Shown here in pieces: positions 28,320-37,331 of a DNA stretch of 64,000 bases. The DNA lies in contig NZ_BJUK01000016.1 in assembly GCF_007989625.1 (NCBI RefSeq), forward strand, positions 1 to 64,000, in the 5' to 3' direction. Source of the DNA: Bisbaumannia pacifica. GTDB taxonomy: Bacteria > Pseudomonadota > Gammaproteobacteria > Pseudomonadales > Halomonadaceae. Position numbers and translations under genes: made by a program. Every line of letters starts with the position of its first letter. The first letter of the stretch is position 1. The notes under the pieces are model-generated. The model was not told the origin of the DNA, did not search any database, and saw nothing but the letters and a program-made list of their open reading frames with translations.

Positions 28320-28333
28320 GTCCGCCATGGCGG

Positions 28334-28350
28334 CGCCCTCCTTTGGTGCC
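28334..28350 (+). promoter_or_regulatory. NtrC-like site 2 upstream of urease
   Basis: CGCCCTCCTTTGGTGCC matches the NtrC consensus at 10 of 17 positions, with a strong TGGTGC right half. It is exactly 31 bp, about three helical turns, from site 1, as in the glnA enhancer pair. Confidence 0.45.
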
Positions 28351-28449
28351 GTGCCCCGCGGCCGGGGCCCTGTCGAGGTCCTGGTGTACATCCGGGTATA
28401 CAAAATAACTATTTGTTTATCATTGATAAATTAGAAAAATCGCGTGCTC

Positions 28450-28465
28450 TGGTACGAGCCTTGCC
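28450..28465 (+). promoter_or_regulatory. Sigma-54 promoter of the urease cluster
   Basis: TGGTACGAGCCTTGCC matches the -24/-12 consensus TGGCACG-N4-TTGCW; the invariant GG (28451-28452) and GC (28463-28464) have the required spacing. It ends 37 nt before ureD. An AT-rich stretch at 28390-28440, with TTGATA, lies between it and the NtrC-like sites and could bind IHF. Confidence 0.75.
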
Positions 28466-28502
28466 TTGTGCTGGGTAACGCCACCGCCAGGAAGCCTCGC
28501 CG

Positions 28503-29390
28503 ATGACGGCCCGCCTCGATCTCCGCGCCCCTTGCCCCGATTCGGGGCATCGTTTCGATGCCGGCCGCCGCTGGGTGGCCTCGCTGGAACTCGGCTTCGC
28601 GGCGCGCCGGGGGGCCACGCGGATGATCAGGGCGCGTCACCAGGGACCCTTGCGGGTCCAGCGCCCCTTCTATCCGGAGGGGCGGGACGAGGCCTGCCAT
28701 GTCTATCTGCTGCACCCCCCCGGTGGCCTGGTCAGCGGCGATGCCCTGACCATCCGGGCCCGGGTCGAGGCGGGGACCCGGGTGCTGCTGACTACCCCGG
28801 CGGCCAACAAGCTCTACCGGGCCGACAGCCATGGCGTGGCCTGGCGGCAACATACCGAGCTCGAGGTGGCCGATGGCGGCGTCCTCGAATGGCTGCCCCA
28901 GGAGACGATCGCCTTCGATGGCTCCTGGGGCGAGCAGGCCACCAGCATCGATCTCTCCGGCAATGCCCGCTGCCTGGGTTGGGAAGTGCTGGCGCTGGGG
29001 CGTCCGGCGAGCCACCTGCCCTACGTCAGCGGGCGCATCGAGCAGCGCTTCGCCCTGCGTCGCGACGGCAAGCCGCTATGGCTGGAGCGCCAGCCGCTGG
29101 ACCCGAGGCATCCGCGCTTTCACGGACGCTGGGGGCAGGGCGGCGCCAGCGTCCAGGCGACCCTCTGGGCGGTGGGGCTGGCCGACGGGCGCGAGGCCAT
29201 CGAGGCGTTGCGCGAGGCCCTGCCGGCCGGTCCTCGCTGGGCGGTGACGCTGCGCCACGGGGTGCTGCTGCTGCGCTACCTGGGCCAGGAGCGCAACGCG
29301 GCCTGGTCGCTCTGCGAGGCCGCCTGGCGAGTGCTGCGACCGCGGCTCGTCGGACGCGAGGCACATCCGCCACGCATCTGGTTTACCTGA
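28503..29390 (+). CDS. ureD: Urease accessory protein UreD
   Basis: A 295-residue cytoplasmic urease chaperone. UreD (UreH) binds apo-urease and passes nickel from the UreG-UreF complex. Family features are [14 protein letters not shown], the [10 protein letters not shown] motif and [11 protein letters not shown]. It is the first gene of the cluster, behind the sigma-54 promoter, with a GGAAG ribosome site. Twenty nucleotides separate it from ureA. Confidence 0.94.
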   Translation: MTARLDLRAPCPDSGHRFDAGRRWVASLELGFAARRGATRMIRARHQGPLRVQRPFYPEGRDEACHVYLLHPPGGLVSGDALTIRARVEAGTRVLLTTPAANKLYRADSHGVAWRQHTELEVADGGVLEWLPQETIAFDGSWGEQATSIDLSGNARCLGWEVLALGRPASHLPYVSGRIEQRFALRRDGKPLWLERQPLDPRHPRFHGRWGQGGASVQATLWAVGLADGREAIEALREALPAGPRWAVTLRHGVLLLRYLGQERNAAWSLCEAAWRVLRPRLVGREAHPPRIWFT

Positions 29391-29409
29391 CACCTACCCG
29401 GAGAGGCCC

Positions 29410-29712
<303 letters not shown>

Positions 29713-29866
29713 GACTGGCTGCACTCGGCCATGCTGTGTTGGCTTCACGACAAAAACTGCTCATTTACTAAAGCAAACTCCGCTTTTTTGCCGCTCGCCG
29801 CCTTGCCTGGCCTTCGTTCGCTCAGTTTTCGCGGTTCAGCAGCATTAAACGAGAGGGAAGAACCCC
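29713..29866 (+). repeat. Palindromic element between ureA and ureB
   Basis: The spacer holds imperfect inverted arms: ATGCTG (29731) with CAGCAGCAT (29837), AAAAACTGCTC with the reverse complement GAAAACTGAG (near 29820), and a central TTTACTAAAGCAAAC. It is less GC-rich than the flanking genes and includes CTTTTTT. It looks like a structured intergenic element that has inserted into the operon; the only ribosome site is GAGAGGGAAG, just before ureB. Confidence 0.55.
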
Positions 29867-30265
29867 ATGATTCCCGGTGAATATCAGTTAAAGGACGCGG
29901 AGATCGAACTCTGCGCGGGGCGCGAACGGATCACCGTCGAGGTGGCCAACACCGGCGACCGGCCGATCCAGGTCGGCTCCCACTACCACTTCGCCGAGAC
30001 CAATCCGGCGCTGCTCTTCGACCGCGCCAAGGCGCGCGGCTATCGCCTGGACGTGGCCGCCGGCACGGCGATCCGCTTCGAGCCGGGCCAGACCCGCGAG
30101 GTGACCCTGATTCCCTTCGTCGGCCGCCGGCATATCTATGGTTTTCGCGGCGAGGTCATGGGCGCGCTCTTTATCGCGCCCGACGCCGCGCGAAGGCCGT
30201 CTACCGCGCCCGACACCGCGCAAAGGCCGCCTTCCGGTGATGCAGATCAAGGAGGGCAGTCATGA
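29867..30265 (+). CDS. ureB: Urease beta subunit
   Basis: A 132-residue protein; the first 105 residues match the family ([39 protein letters not shown]). About 27 residues are added at the C-terminus beyond the usual 101-106. The extension comes from a 30-bp tandem duplication (30175-30234) that reads [10 protein letters not shown] then [10 protein letters not shown]. Its stop overlaps the ureC start by 4 nt (ATGA), so the extension may have arisen while keeping coupling to ureC. Confidence 0.95.
   Translation: MIPGEYQLKDAEIELCAGRERITVEVANTGDRPIQVGSHYHFAETNPALLFDRAKARGYRLDVAAGTAIRFEPGQTREVTLIPFVGRRHIYGFRGEVMGALFIAPDAARRPSTAPDTAQRPPSGDADQGGQS
30175..30234 (+). repeat. 30-bp tandem duplication in the ureB 3' end
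   Basis: Units 30175-30204 and 30205-30234 both begin CGCGCCCGAC and differ at only a few positions. Being in frame, they add ten residues each to UreB. Confidence 0.85.
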
Positions 30266-31965
30266 AGATCAGCCGCCAAGCCTATGCGGATATGTATGGC
30301 CCCACGGTGGGCGATCGGGTGCGCCTGGGCGATACCGAGCTATGGATCGAGGTGGAGCGGGACGCCAGCCACTACGGCGAGGAGGTGAAGTTCGGTGGTG
30401 GCAAGGTGATCCGTGACGGCATGGGTCAGAGCCAGCGTCAGGACGCCGCCGTGATGGATACCGTGATCACCAACGCCCTGATCCTCGACTGGTGGGGCAT
30501 CGTCAAGGCGGACCTGGGGATCCAGGCCGGGCGGATCAGTGCCATCGGCAAGGCGGGCAACCCGGATACCCAGCCCGGGGTCGAGCTCGTCATCGGCCCG
30601 GGCACCGAGGTGATCGCCGGCGAGGGCATGATCCTCACCGCCGGCGGCATCGACGCGCATATCCACTTGATCTGCCCCCAGCAGGTGGAGGAGGCGCTGG
30701 CCAGCGGTATCACCACCATGCTGGGCGGCGGCACCGGGCCGGCCACCGGCTCCAAGGCCACCACCTGCACCCCGGGCGAGTGGCATCTCGGCCGCATGCT
30801 CCAGGCGGTGGATGCGCTGCCCATGAATATCGGCCTGTTGGGCAAGGGCAACGCCAGCCTGCCCGAAGGCCTGGAGGCGCAGCTCGAGGCCGGGGCCATG
30901 GGCCTCAAGCTCCACGAGGACTGGGGCACCACCCCGGCGTCGATCGATACCTGCCTGTCGGTCGCCGAGCGCTATGACGTCCAGATCGCCATCCACACCG
31001 ACACCCTTAACGAGTCGGGCTTCGTCGAGGACACCCTGGCCGCCTTCAAGGAGCGCGGCATCCATACCTACCACACCGAGGGGGCCGGGGGCGGCCATGC
31101 GCCGGATATCCTCACCGCCTGCGCCAAGCCCTATGTGCTGCCGTCCTCCACCAATCCGACGCGGCCCTATACGGTCAACACCATCGACGAGCACCTGGAC
31201 ATGCTGATGGTGTGTCACCACCTGGACCCGAGCATTCCCGAGGACGTGGCCTTCGCCGACTCGCGGATCCGCCGCGAGACCATCGCCGCTGAGGATATCC
31301 TCCAGGATCTCGGCGTGATCTCGATGGTCTCCTCGGATTCCCAGGCCATGGGCCGGGTCGGCGAGGTGGTGTGTCGCACCTGGCAGACCGCTCACAAGAT
31401 GAGGGTGCAGCGTGGCCTGCTGCCGGAGGACCAGGCGCTCGGCGCCGACAACTTCCGCGCCCGTCGCTATATCGCCAAGTACACCATCAACCCGGCGATC
31501 ACCCACGGTATCGCTCACGAGGTGGGCTCCATCGAGGTGGGCAAGCTCGCCGACCTGGTGCTGTGGAGCCCGGCCTTCTTCGGCGTCAAGCCGGCGTTGA
31601 TCCTCAAGGGCGGCATGATCGCCGCCGCCCCCATGGGCGACCCCAACGCCTCGATCCCCACGCCCCAGCCGGTGCACTACCGGCCGATGTTCGGCGCCCT
31701 GGGGCGTGCCGCCAGCGAGACCCGGGTCAGCTTCGTCAGCCAGGCGGCGCTGGAGGGTGGCATCCGTGAGCGGCTGGGCCTGCAGAGCCGGCTGGTGGCC
31801 TGCCGCGACGTCAGGGGGGTAAGGAAAGGGGATATGAAGCTTAACGACGCCTGCCCCGAGCTCTCCGTCGACCCCCAGACCTACGAGGTGCGCTGCGATG
31901 GCGAGTTATTGACCTGCGAGCCGGCGACAGAATTGCCACTGGCGCAGCGCTATCACCTGTTCTAG
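30262..31965 (+). CDS. ureC: Urease alpha subunit
   Basis: A 567-residue catalytic subunit that hydrolyses urea to ammonia and carbamate. Nickel ligands and active-site residues are all present: H133 and H135 (DAHIHL), carbamylated K216 (GLKLHED), H245 (IHTDTLNE), H271 ([10 protein letters not shown]), flap histidines in MVCHHLDPS (318-320), and D359 (SSDSQAMG). The start overlaps the ureB stop. Length is normal for the family. Confidence 0.98.
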   Translation: MKISRQAYADMYGPTVGDRVRLGDTELWIEVERDASHYGEEVKFGGGKVIRDGMGQSQRQDAAVMDTVITNALILDWWGIVKADLGIQAGRISAIGKAGNPDTQPGVELVIGPGTEVIAGEGMILTAGGIDAHIHLICPQQVEEALASGITTMLGGGTGPATGSKATTCTPGEWHLGRMLQAVDALPMNIGLLGKGNASLPEGLEAQLEAGAMGLKLHEDWGTTPASIDTCLSVAERYDVQIAIHTDTLNESGFVEDTLAAFKERGIHTYHTEGAGGGHAPDILTACAKPYVLPSSTNPTRPYTVNTIDEHLDMLMVCHHLDPSIPEDVAFADSRIRRETIAAEDILQDLGVISMVSSDSQAMGRVGEVVCRTWQTAHKMRVQRGLLPEDQALGADNFRARRYIAKYTINPAITHGIAHEVGSIEVGKLADLVLWSPAFFGVKPALILKGGMIAAAPMGDPNASIPTPQPVHYRPMFGALGRAASETRVSFVSQAALEGGIRERLGLQSRLVACRDVRGVRKGDMKLNDACPELSVDPQTYEVRCDGELLTCEPATELPLAQRYHLF

Positions 31966-32036
31966 TGCGCCTGCCTAGCAGCCTGAAGAGAGAACCGACG
32001 GCCTCCAGCCGGACTGTCCGAGGAGTCAAGAGAATC

Positions 32037-32540
32037 ATGTTGAAACTGACCCAACGCCTGGGGCCCATCGCGGCGGACCAGGCCACCGACACCCTGACGC
32101 TGCCCTATGAGCGGCGCGTGCTGGGCCGCCTCAAGGCGCAAAGCGATGGCGGCCGCGCGCTGGGGTGGTTCCTCGAGCGTGGATCGGTGCTGCGCGACGG
32201 CGAGGGGCTGCGCGCCGAGGGCGGCGAGATCGTGCGGGTGAGGGCGGCCGATGAGCCGGTGGTCACCGCCCGTATCGCCCCCGGCCTGCCGTTGGCACGC
32301 CTCGCCTACCACCTGGGCAACCGTCATGTGCAGCTAGCCCTGGGCGAGGACGCGCGAGGTAGTTACGTACGCTTCCCGCCGGACCATGTGCTGGAGGCAT
32401 TGGCCGAGCGGTTGGGCGCTAGCCTGGAGCGCCACGAGGCCCCCTTCGATCCGGAGCCCGGGGCCTACCAGCAACTGGACGGTCATTCCCATGCACAGGG
32501 GCATCACCACCACGAGCATCGGCACCCTCATGCCCACTGA
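32037..32540 (+). CDS. ureE: Urease accessory nickel metallochaperone UreE
   Basis: A 167-residue protein with an N-terminal peptide-binding domain and a metal-binding domain containing YHLGNRHVQLAL. It ends in a histidine-rich tail (GHSHAQGHHHHEHRHPHAH) that stores nickel for UreG. I chose the ATG at 32037, which follows GAGGAG; the frame runs upstream to 31965 without similarity. It overlaps ureF by 11 nt. Confidence 0.95.
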   Translation: MLKLTQRLGPIAADQATDTLTLPYERRVLGRLKAQSDGGRALGWFLERGSVLRDGEGLRAEGGEIVRVRAADEPVVTARIAPGLPLARLAYHLGNRHVQLALGEDARGSYVRFPPDHVLEALAERLGASLERHEAPFDPEPGAYQQLDGHSHAQGHHHHEHRHPHAH

Positions 32541-33225
32541 GTCGGGAAGCGGGCAGGGCGACGACCTGGCGCTGCTGGGCCTGCTGCAACTGGTCAGCCC
32601 GGCGCTGCCAATCGGCGCCTTCGCCTTCTCCCAGGGGCTGGAAAGCGCCTTCGAGCTGGGCTGGGTCAGCGATGAGGCGAGCCTCGGCGACTGGCTCGAG
32701 GGCGTACTCGCCGATGGCCTGACCCGCTGCGAGCTGCCGGTGCTGGCGCGCCTTTATGCCGCCTGGGCCGAGGGCGATGAGCCGGCACTGGTGGCGTGGG
32801 ACCGGTGGCTGGCCGCCAATCGCGAGACGGCGGAACTCGTCGCCGAGGATAGCCGGCTGGGGGCGTCGCTGGCGCGGCTGCTGGGCAGCCTGGGGCTCGC
32901 GCCGGATGCCCCGGAGCTCCCCGCGGAGGCGGGCCATGTGACGGTCTTCGCCTGGGCGGCCCGGGTGCGCGGCATCGCCCCGCGCCAGGCGCTGCTCGGC
33001 TTCGCCTGGGCCTGGCTGGAGAACCAGCTGGCGGTGGCCTGCAAGGCGCTACCGCTTGGCCATACCGCCGCCCAGCAGCTCGTCGAACGGGTGCGCCCGG
33101 CCCTGGTTCATGCGGTGGACGAGGCGCTCTCGCTGGGTGATGACGAGCTCGGCCCGGCGCTGCCCGGCCTGGCACTGGCCAGCGCCCTGCACGAGACCCA
33201 GTACTCGCGGCTGTTCAGAAGTTAG
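32530..33225 (+). CDS. ureF: Urease accessory protein UreF
   Basis: A 231-residue all-helical chaperone that bridges UreD-urease and UreG. The family core LLQLVSPALPIGAFAFSQGLE and the C-terminal ALPGLALASALHETQYSRLFRS are clear. The ATG at 32530 lies inside the end of ureE; an ATG at 32491 is possible but would start in the histidine tail region. A 260-nt spacer with two notable hairpins follows. Confidence 0.93.
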   Translation: MPTESGSGQGDDLALLGLLQLVSPALPIGAFAFSQGLESAFELGWVSDEASLGDWLEGVLADGLTRCELPVLARLYAAWAEGDEPALVAWDRWLAANRETAELVAEDSRLGASLARLLGSLGLAPDAPELPAEAGHVTVFAWAARVRGIAPRQALLGFAWAWLENQLAVACKALPLGHTAAQQLVERVRPALVHAVDEALSLGDDELGPALPGLALASALHETQYSRLFRS

Positions 33226-33318
33226 CGCCGAGCGCCGCGGGCTAAGACAGGATGGTAGGGCGATCACTGGCGAATCCACCTCGCGCGGCCGCTGGCGACT
33301 CGGCCGAGGCGACGCGGG

Positions 33319-33340
33319 AAATCTTCAGGGAAGAAGATTT
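33319..33340 (+). promoter_or_regulatory. CsrA/RsmA-type hairpin 1 between ureF and ureG
   Basis: A perfect 8-bp stem (AAATCTTC / GAAGATTT) closes on the loop AGGGAA, exposing a GGA motif as CsrA and RsmA require. It lies about 150 nt before ureG. Confidence 0.45.
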
Positions 33341-33341
33341 A

Positions 33342-33373
33342 GGAAAGTCGGTACAGGGACGTACCGTCTTTCC
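33342..33373 (+). promoter_or_regulatory. CsrA/RsmA-type hairpin 2 between ureF and ureG
   Basis: A 13-bp stem with one mismatch (GGAAAGTCGGTAC / GTACCGTCTTTCC) closes on AGGGAC. Read as RNA, GUACAGGGACGU matches the high-affinity CsrA consensus RUACARGGAUGU at 11 of 12 positions, with GGA in the loop. A third, unstructured ACAGGATGG lies at about 33246. No T-tract follows, so it is not a simple terminator. Confidence 0.55.
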
Positions 33374-33485
33374 GACCGCGGGAGAACGGCCGGGGCGCCA
33401 GGGTTTCGGACGCGTGGTGTGGTGAGTCCAGTGAGTCGCCCGCGCAGACAGAAAAACGACGAAAGAGTGCAAGAGGAGTGACGAT

Positions 33486-34127
33486 ATGACCCATTGTTTA
33501 CGCGTTGGCGTCGGCGGCCCGGTGGGCTCCGGCAAGACGGCGCTGCTCAAGCAGCTCTGCCTGGCGCTGCGCGACCACTACGATATCGCCGTGGTCACCA
33601 ACGATATCTATACCCGCGAGGACGCCGACTTCCTGCTCAAGCATGAGGCGCTGGCCGCGGATCGCATCCTCGGCGTGGAGACCGGCGGCTGTCCACACAC
33701 CGCCATTCGCGAGGATGCCTCCATGAATCTCGCCGCCATCGACGAGCTGCAGGCGCGCCATCCGGGCCTGGAGCTGGTGCTGGTGGAGTCCGGCGGCGAC
33801 AACCTCTCGGCCACCTTCAGCCCCGAGCTCTCCGACCTGACCCTCTATGTGATCGATGTCTCCGCCGGCGACAAGATCCCCCGCAAGGGCGGGCCGGGCA
33901 TCACCAAGTCGGACCTGCTGATCATCAACAAGATCGATATCGCCGACCAGGTGCATGCCTCCCTGGAGGTGATGGAACGCGACTCCACCAAGATGCGTGG
34001 CGAGCGCCCCTTCGTTTTCACCAACCTCTACGACGGCATCGGGCTGGAGACGATCATCGGCTTTCTCCTCGACCGCGGCATGCTCCCGGAGCGCCGGCCG
34101 CCGGAGCGTCGCCCAGAGTCCGCCTAA
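33486..34127 (+). CDS. ureG: Urease accessory GTPase UreG
   Basis: A 213-residue SIMIBI-class GTPase that powers nickel insertion. The P-loop is GGPVGSGKT near the N-terminus; the nickel-binding CPH motif is in [28 protein letters not shown] and NKIDIADQV follow. GAGGAG precedes the ATG. The C-terminus carries a 15-bp tandem duplication (34086-34115) that adds a repeated PERRP, so the tail is a few residues longer than usual. It is separated from ureF by the hairpin-bearing spacer. Confidence 0.97.
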   Translation: MTHCLRVGVGGPVGSGKTALLKQLCLALRDHYDIAVVTNDIYTREDADFLLKHEALAADRILGVETGGCPHTAIREDASMNLAAIDELQARHPGLELVLVESGGDNLSATFSPELSDLTLYVIDVSAGDKIPRKGGPGITKSDLLIINKIDIADQVHASLEVMERDSTKMRGERPFVFTNLYDGIGLETIIGFLLDRGMLPERRPPERRPESA

Positions 34128-34171
34128 GACGTATTACCGACACAGACACCCCGGCAAGGAGATATGCCACC

Positions 34172-34765
34172 ATGTTGAACGTTACCCCCTCTCGCCGTGC
34201 CGCCCTGGTCGCCGCGCCCCTATTGCTGCTGTTCGTCGGGGCGGCCCTGGCGCATCCGGGCCATGATCATGCCCATGGCGGCGGCTTCGTCGCCGGCCTG
34301 GCCCATCCCCTGCTGGGCCCCGACCACCTGCTGGCCATGCTCGCCGTGGGCTTGTGGAGCCGGCATCAGCCTGGCGGGGGCCTTATGCCCCTGCTGGCCG
34401 TGGCCGGTATGCTGCTGGGGGCGGGCCTGGCCTGGTCCGGTATCGCCCTGCCCGGAGTGGAGTTCGGCATCGCCCTGAGCCTACTGCTGGTGGGCGTGCT
34501 GATCGCCGCCCTGGTGCGCCTGCCGAGCCTCGTCGGTGCCGGGGTGATCCTGCTCTTTATGCTCTTCCATGGCCATGCCCATGGTAGCGAGATGCCGCTT
34601 GGCGCTTCCCTGATCGCCTATCTCGCCGGCTTTACCCTGGCGACCCTGGCGATCACCTTAGCCGGGCGCCTGGCGGGGGGCTGGCTGATGGCCCGCGATA
34701 ACCGGATTCTGCGTGGGCTGGGCGTCGCCCTGGCTGGCGTGGGGGCGCTGTTCGTCGTCGGTTAA
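34172..34765 (+). CDS. ureJ: HupE/UreJ-family nickel permease
   Basis: A 197-residue inner-membrane protein with a signal-like N-terminal helix and about six transmembrane segments. It carries the family motif HPLLGPDHLLAMLAVGLW and histidine patches HPGHDHAHGGG and FHGHAHG, which fit nickel (or cobalt) handling. AAGGAG precedes the ATG. It follows ureG by 44 nt and ends at a strong terminator, so it is the last gene of the urease cluster. Confidence 0.92.
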   Translation: MLNVTPSRRAALVAAPLLLLFVGAALAHPGHDHAHGGGFVAGLAHPLLGPDHLLAMLAVGLWSRHQPGGGLMPLLAVAGMLLGAGLAWSGIALPGVEFGIALSLLLVGVLIAALVRLPSLVGAGVILLFMLFHGHAHGSEMPLGASLIAYLAGFTLATLAITLAGRLAGGWLMARDNRILRGLGVALAGVGALFVVG

Positions 34766-34787
34766 GCGCTATCTGCACCCAGGCGTC

Positions 34788-34820
34788 GCGCGCCCGGCCT
34801 TGGCCGGGCGCGCTGCGTTT
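34788..34820 (+). terminator. Terminator of the urease cluster
   Basis: A perfect 12-bp stem (GCGCGCCCGGCC / GGCCGGGCGCGC) followed by TGCGTTTC. Confidence 0.75.
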
Positions 34821-34884
34821 CGGCTCGGAAGCGGCTATGCTGGCGCCGCGGCAGTGAGTCGCAGTGTTGGGTAGGGAGACCGGA

Positions 34885-36324
34885 ATGGAAAAACGGAGGC
34901 GGCCTATGTGGCCCTGGGTATTGGGGGCAATCCTGCTGGCCTGGATGGCCATGGGGCTCTGGCAGAGCGTCAAGCCGCTGCCGGAGGGCATCGGCCGGGC
35001 CTGGCCGGTGCGTGGCGTCGAGGAGGTGCGCTTCCTGGCGGACCACACCTGGTATGACGCCGAGGGACGGCGCCATCAGGAGCAGGCGATCTTCGACGAG
35101 GTGCTGGCGATGATCCGTCAGGCACGGCGCCTGGTGGTGGTCGATATGTTCCTGTTCAATGACTTTGCCGGCGAGGCCGCGGGGGCGGGATTTCGGCCGC
35201 TCTCCAGCGAGTTGAGCCAGGCGCTGCTGGCGCAGAAGCGTCGCTATCCCGAGCTCGAGGTGGTGGTGATCACCGACCCGCTGAATACCCTCTATGGGGG
35301 CCTGGCCCTCGAGCATCTGGAGGCGCTGCGCGCGGCGGGCATTCGGGTGGTGGAGACCGAGCTGACCCGGCTGCGGGCCTCCAATCCCCTGTGGTCCGGG
35401 GGCTGGCACCTGGGACCCCGCTGGTTCGGCAACAGCGCCGAGGCGGGCTGGCTGCCCAATGCCATGGGCCCTGGCCGTGTCACCCTGCGCAGCTACCTGA
35501 GCCTGCTCAACTTCAATGCCAACCATCGCAAGACCTTGGTGGTGGACAGCGGCGATGACTGGCTGGGGTTGGTGACCTCCGCCAACCCCCATGATGCCAG
35601 CAGCCGGCACGGCAACGTGGCCCTGCGCTTCCGCGGCCCGGCGGCGCTGGATCTGTTGGCCAGCGAGCGGGTGGTGGCGGCCTGGAGCGGGGTGAGCCTG
35701 CCCGAACCGGCGCCGGTCGCCGAGCCGGCGTCGGCACTGGCCCTGCAGTTGTTGACCGAAGGCGCGATCCGCGATGCCCTCCTGGCCACCATCGCCGATG
35801 CCGAGGCGGGGGATCGCCTCGACCTGGCGGTCTTCTACCTCGCCCACCGCGGAGTGATCGAGGCCCTTGCGGCGGCCCAGGCGCGAGGGGTGAGGGTGCG
35901 GGTACTACTGGACCCCAACCGTGATGCCTTCGGCTTCGCCAAGAACGGCATTCCCAACCGGCCGGTGGCCCAGGAGCTGGCCGCGGCGGGGGTCGCGGTG
36001 CGCTGGTGCCTGACCCGCGGCGAGCAGTGCCACAGCAAGCTGCTGCTGCATCGGCCCGCCGGTGCGGGGGAGGCGACGCTGCTCCTCGGCTCGGCCAACT
36101 TTACCCGCCGCAACCTGGATAACCTCAACCTGGAGACCAGCGTGCGCCTGACGGGGGGATCGGAGGCCCCGGCCCTGGCGGAGGCCGCCGCCTTCTTCGA
36201 GGCGCGCTGGGACAATGGTCCACAGCGACGCACCAGCCAGGCCCTCAACGGCGAGGATCGGGTGGGGCCCTGGGGCTATTGGCGCTACCGGCTGATGGAG
36301 GCCTCGGGGCTATCGACCTTCTAG
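34885..36324 (+). CDS. Phospholipase D family protein
   Basis: A 479-residue protein with one N-terminal membrane anchor (about 8-28) and two PLD domains. The first active-site motif is intact (HRKTLVVD in NANHRKTLVVDS). The second has H and K (CHSKLLLH) but not the aspartate of HxKxxxxD, so it departs from consensus. Downstream asparagine-rich SANFTRRNLDN is typical. It may be a phosphatidyltransferase related to cardiolipin synthases or a nuclease-like hydrolase; the substrate is unknown. GGGAG precedes the ATG at 34885. It is apparently monocistronic. Confidence 0.85.
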   Translation: MEKRRRPMWPWVLGAILLAWMAMGLWQSVKPLPEGIGRAWPVRGVEEVRFLADHTWYDAEGRRHQEQAIFDEVLAMIRQARRLVVVDMFLFNDFAGEAAGAGFRPLSSELSQALLAQKRRYPELEVVVITDPLNTLYGGLALEHLEALRAAGIRVVETELTRLRASNPLWSGGWHLGPRWFGNSAEAGWLPNAMGPGRVTLRSYLSLLNFNANHRKTLVVDSGDDWLGLVTSANPHDASSRHGNVALRFRGPAALDLLASERVVAAWSGVSLPEPAPVAEPASALALQLLTEGAIRDALLATIADAEAGDRLDLAVFYLAHRGVIEALAAAQARGVRVRVLLDPNRDAFGFAKNGIPNRPVAQELAAAGVAVRWCLTRGEQCHSKLLLHRPAGAGEATLLLGSANFTRRNLDNLNLETSVRLTGGSEAPALAEAAAFFEARWDNGPQRRTSQALNGEDRVGPWGYWRYRLMEASGLSTF

Positions 36325-36347
36325 GCTTCGCAGGCGGTCTTGGTAAA

Positions 36348-36380
36348 CGACGACGCCCCGCAACAAGCGGGGCGTCGTCG
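36348..36380. terminator. Strong hairpin between the PLD gene and tRNA-Leu
   Basis: A perfect 14-bp stem (CGACGACGCCCCGC / GCGGGGCGTCGTCG) with loop AACAA. On the minus strand it is followed by GTTTACC, so it probably ends the tRNA-Leu transcript and may also stop the PLD transcript. Confidence 0.7.
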
Positions 36381-36443
36381 AGTGTTCGAAGCTGTCGATT
36401 AGGCCGGAATATTCAGCCAGTGCTTTGAAAAATAAGAATAAAA

Positions 36444-36528
<85 letters not shown>

Positions 36529-36587
36529 AGGGTGAACGGAGTCAGATGACTCGTCGACAGGGCCCCATATTCTAGGTGAATAGTGCC

Positions 36588-37292
36588 TCAAGTCAAGGCG
36601 TTATTGGCCTCGCCGGGCAGCCGCAGGTGCGCCGCGGCGGCACTCGCCAGGGCCTGGGGCGAGCCGTCGCCCAGGGGCGGTACCACCCCCAGGCAGGGCT
36701 CGGGCAGGTGGCGGCGTAGGCAGGCCAGGTTGGCGGCCTGCTCCTGCATCTCGGCATCGATGCCGTTGGCCACCCAGCCGGCCAGGGTCAGGCCGTCGGC
36801 GCGGATCGCCTCGGCGCTGAGTCGAGCATAGTTGATGGCGCCCAGCTTGAGTCCCACCACCAGGATCACCGGCAGCGCCAGTCGCGAGGCCAGGCCGGCC
36901 AGGTCTTCCCGGTCGTTGAGGGGCACTCGCCAGCCACCGGCGCCCTCCACCAGGATCAGGTCCCGGGGCAGGGCCAACTGCGGGGCCAGGCACTCCACCA
37001 ACCCGGCCAGGGTCAGGTGGTCGCCGGCGCGCTCGGCGGCCAAGTGGGGGGCGATAGCGGGGGCATAGGCGTGGGGGTTGATGGCCGCATAGTCCATGGC
37101 CGGGGCGCTGACCGCCTGCAGGGCCAGGGCGTCGGCGTTGCGCAGGCCCTGTGGTGTGGTCTCGCAGCCGGAGGCCACCGGCTTGAGGCCCAGGGTGGTG
37201 AGGCCGGCGGCCTGGGCCCGGGCCAGCAGGCCGGCGGCGACCAGGGTCTTGCCGGCGTCGGTATCGGTTCCGGTAACAAAATAAGCACGCAT
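36588..37292 (-). CDS. bioD: Dethiobiotin synthetase
   Basis: A 234-residue ATP-dependent carboxylase that closes the ureido ring of dethiobiotin from 7,8-diaminopelargonate and CO2. The P-loop is GTDTDAGKT at the N-terminus, LKPVASGCE supplies the substrate lysine, and VEGAGGW follows. It is the last gene of bioBFHCD, 40 nt after bioC. The partner aminotransferase gene bioA is not in this window. Confidence 0.95.
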   Translation of the reverse strand: MRAYFVTGTDTDAGKTLVAAGLLARAQAAGLTTLGLKPVASGCETTPQGLRNADALALQAVSAPAMDYAAINPHAYAPAIAPHLAAERAGDHLTLAGLVECLAPQLALPRDLILVEGAGGWRVPLNDREDLAGLASRLALPVILVVGLKLGAINYARLSAEAIRADGLTLAGWVANGIDAEMQEQAANLACLRRHLPEPCLGVVPPLGDGSPQALASAAAAHLRLPGEANNALT

Positions 37293-37331
37293 TTTTGACT
37301 CACCTATCGAGCGTCGGCCCCGGGGACCGAG

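Noticed and set aside
36325-36443. An integration site at tRNA-Leu (UAG)
   Set aside because: No direct repeat of the tRNA end and no integrase were found nearby.
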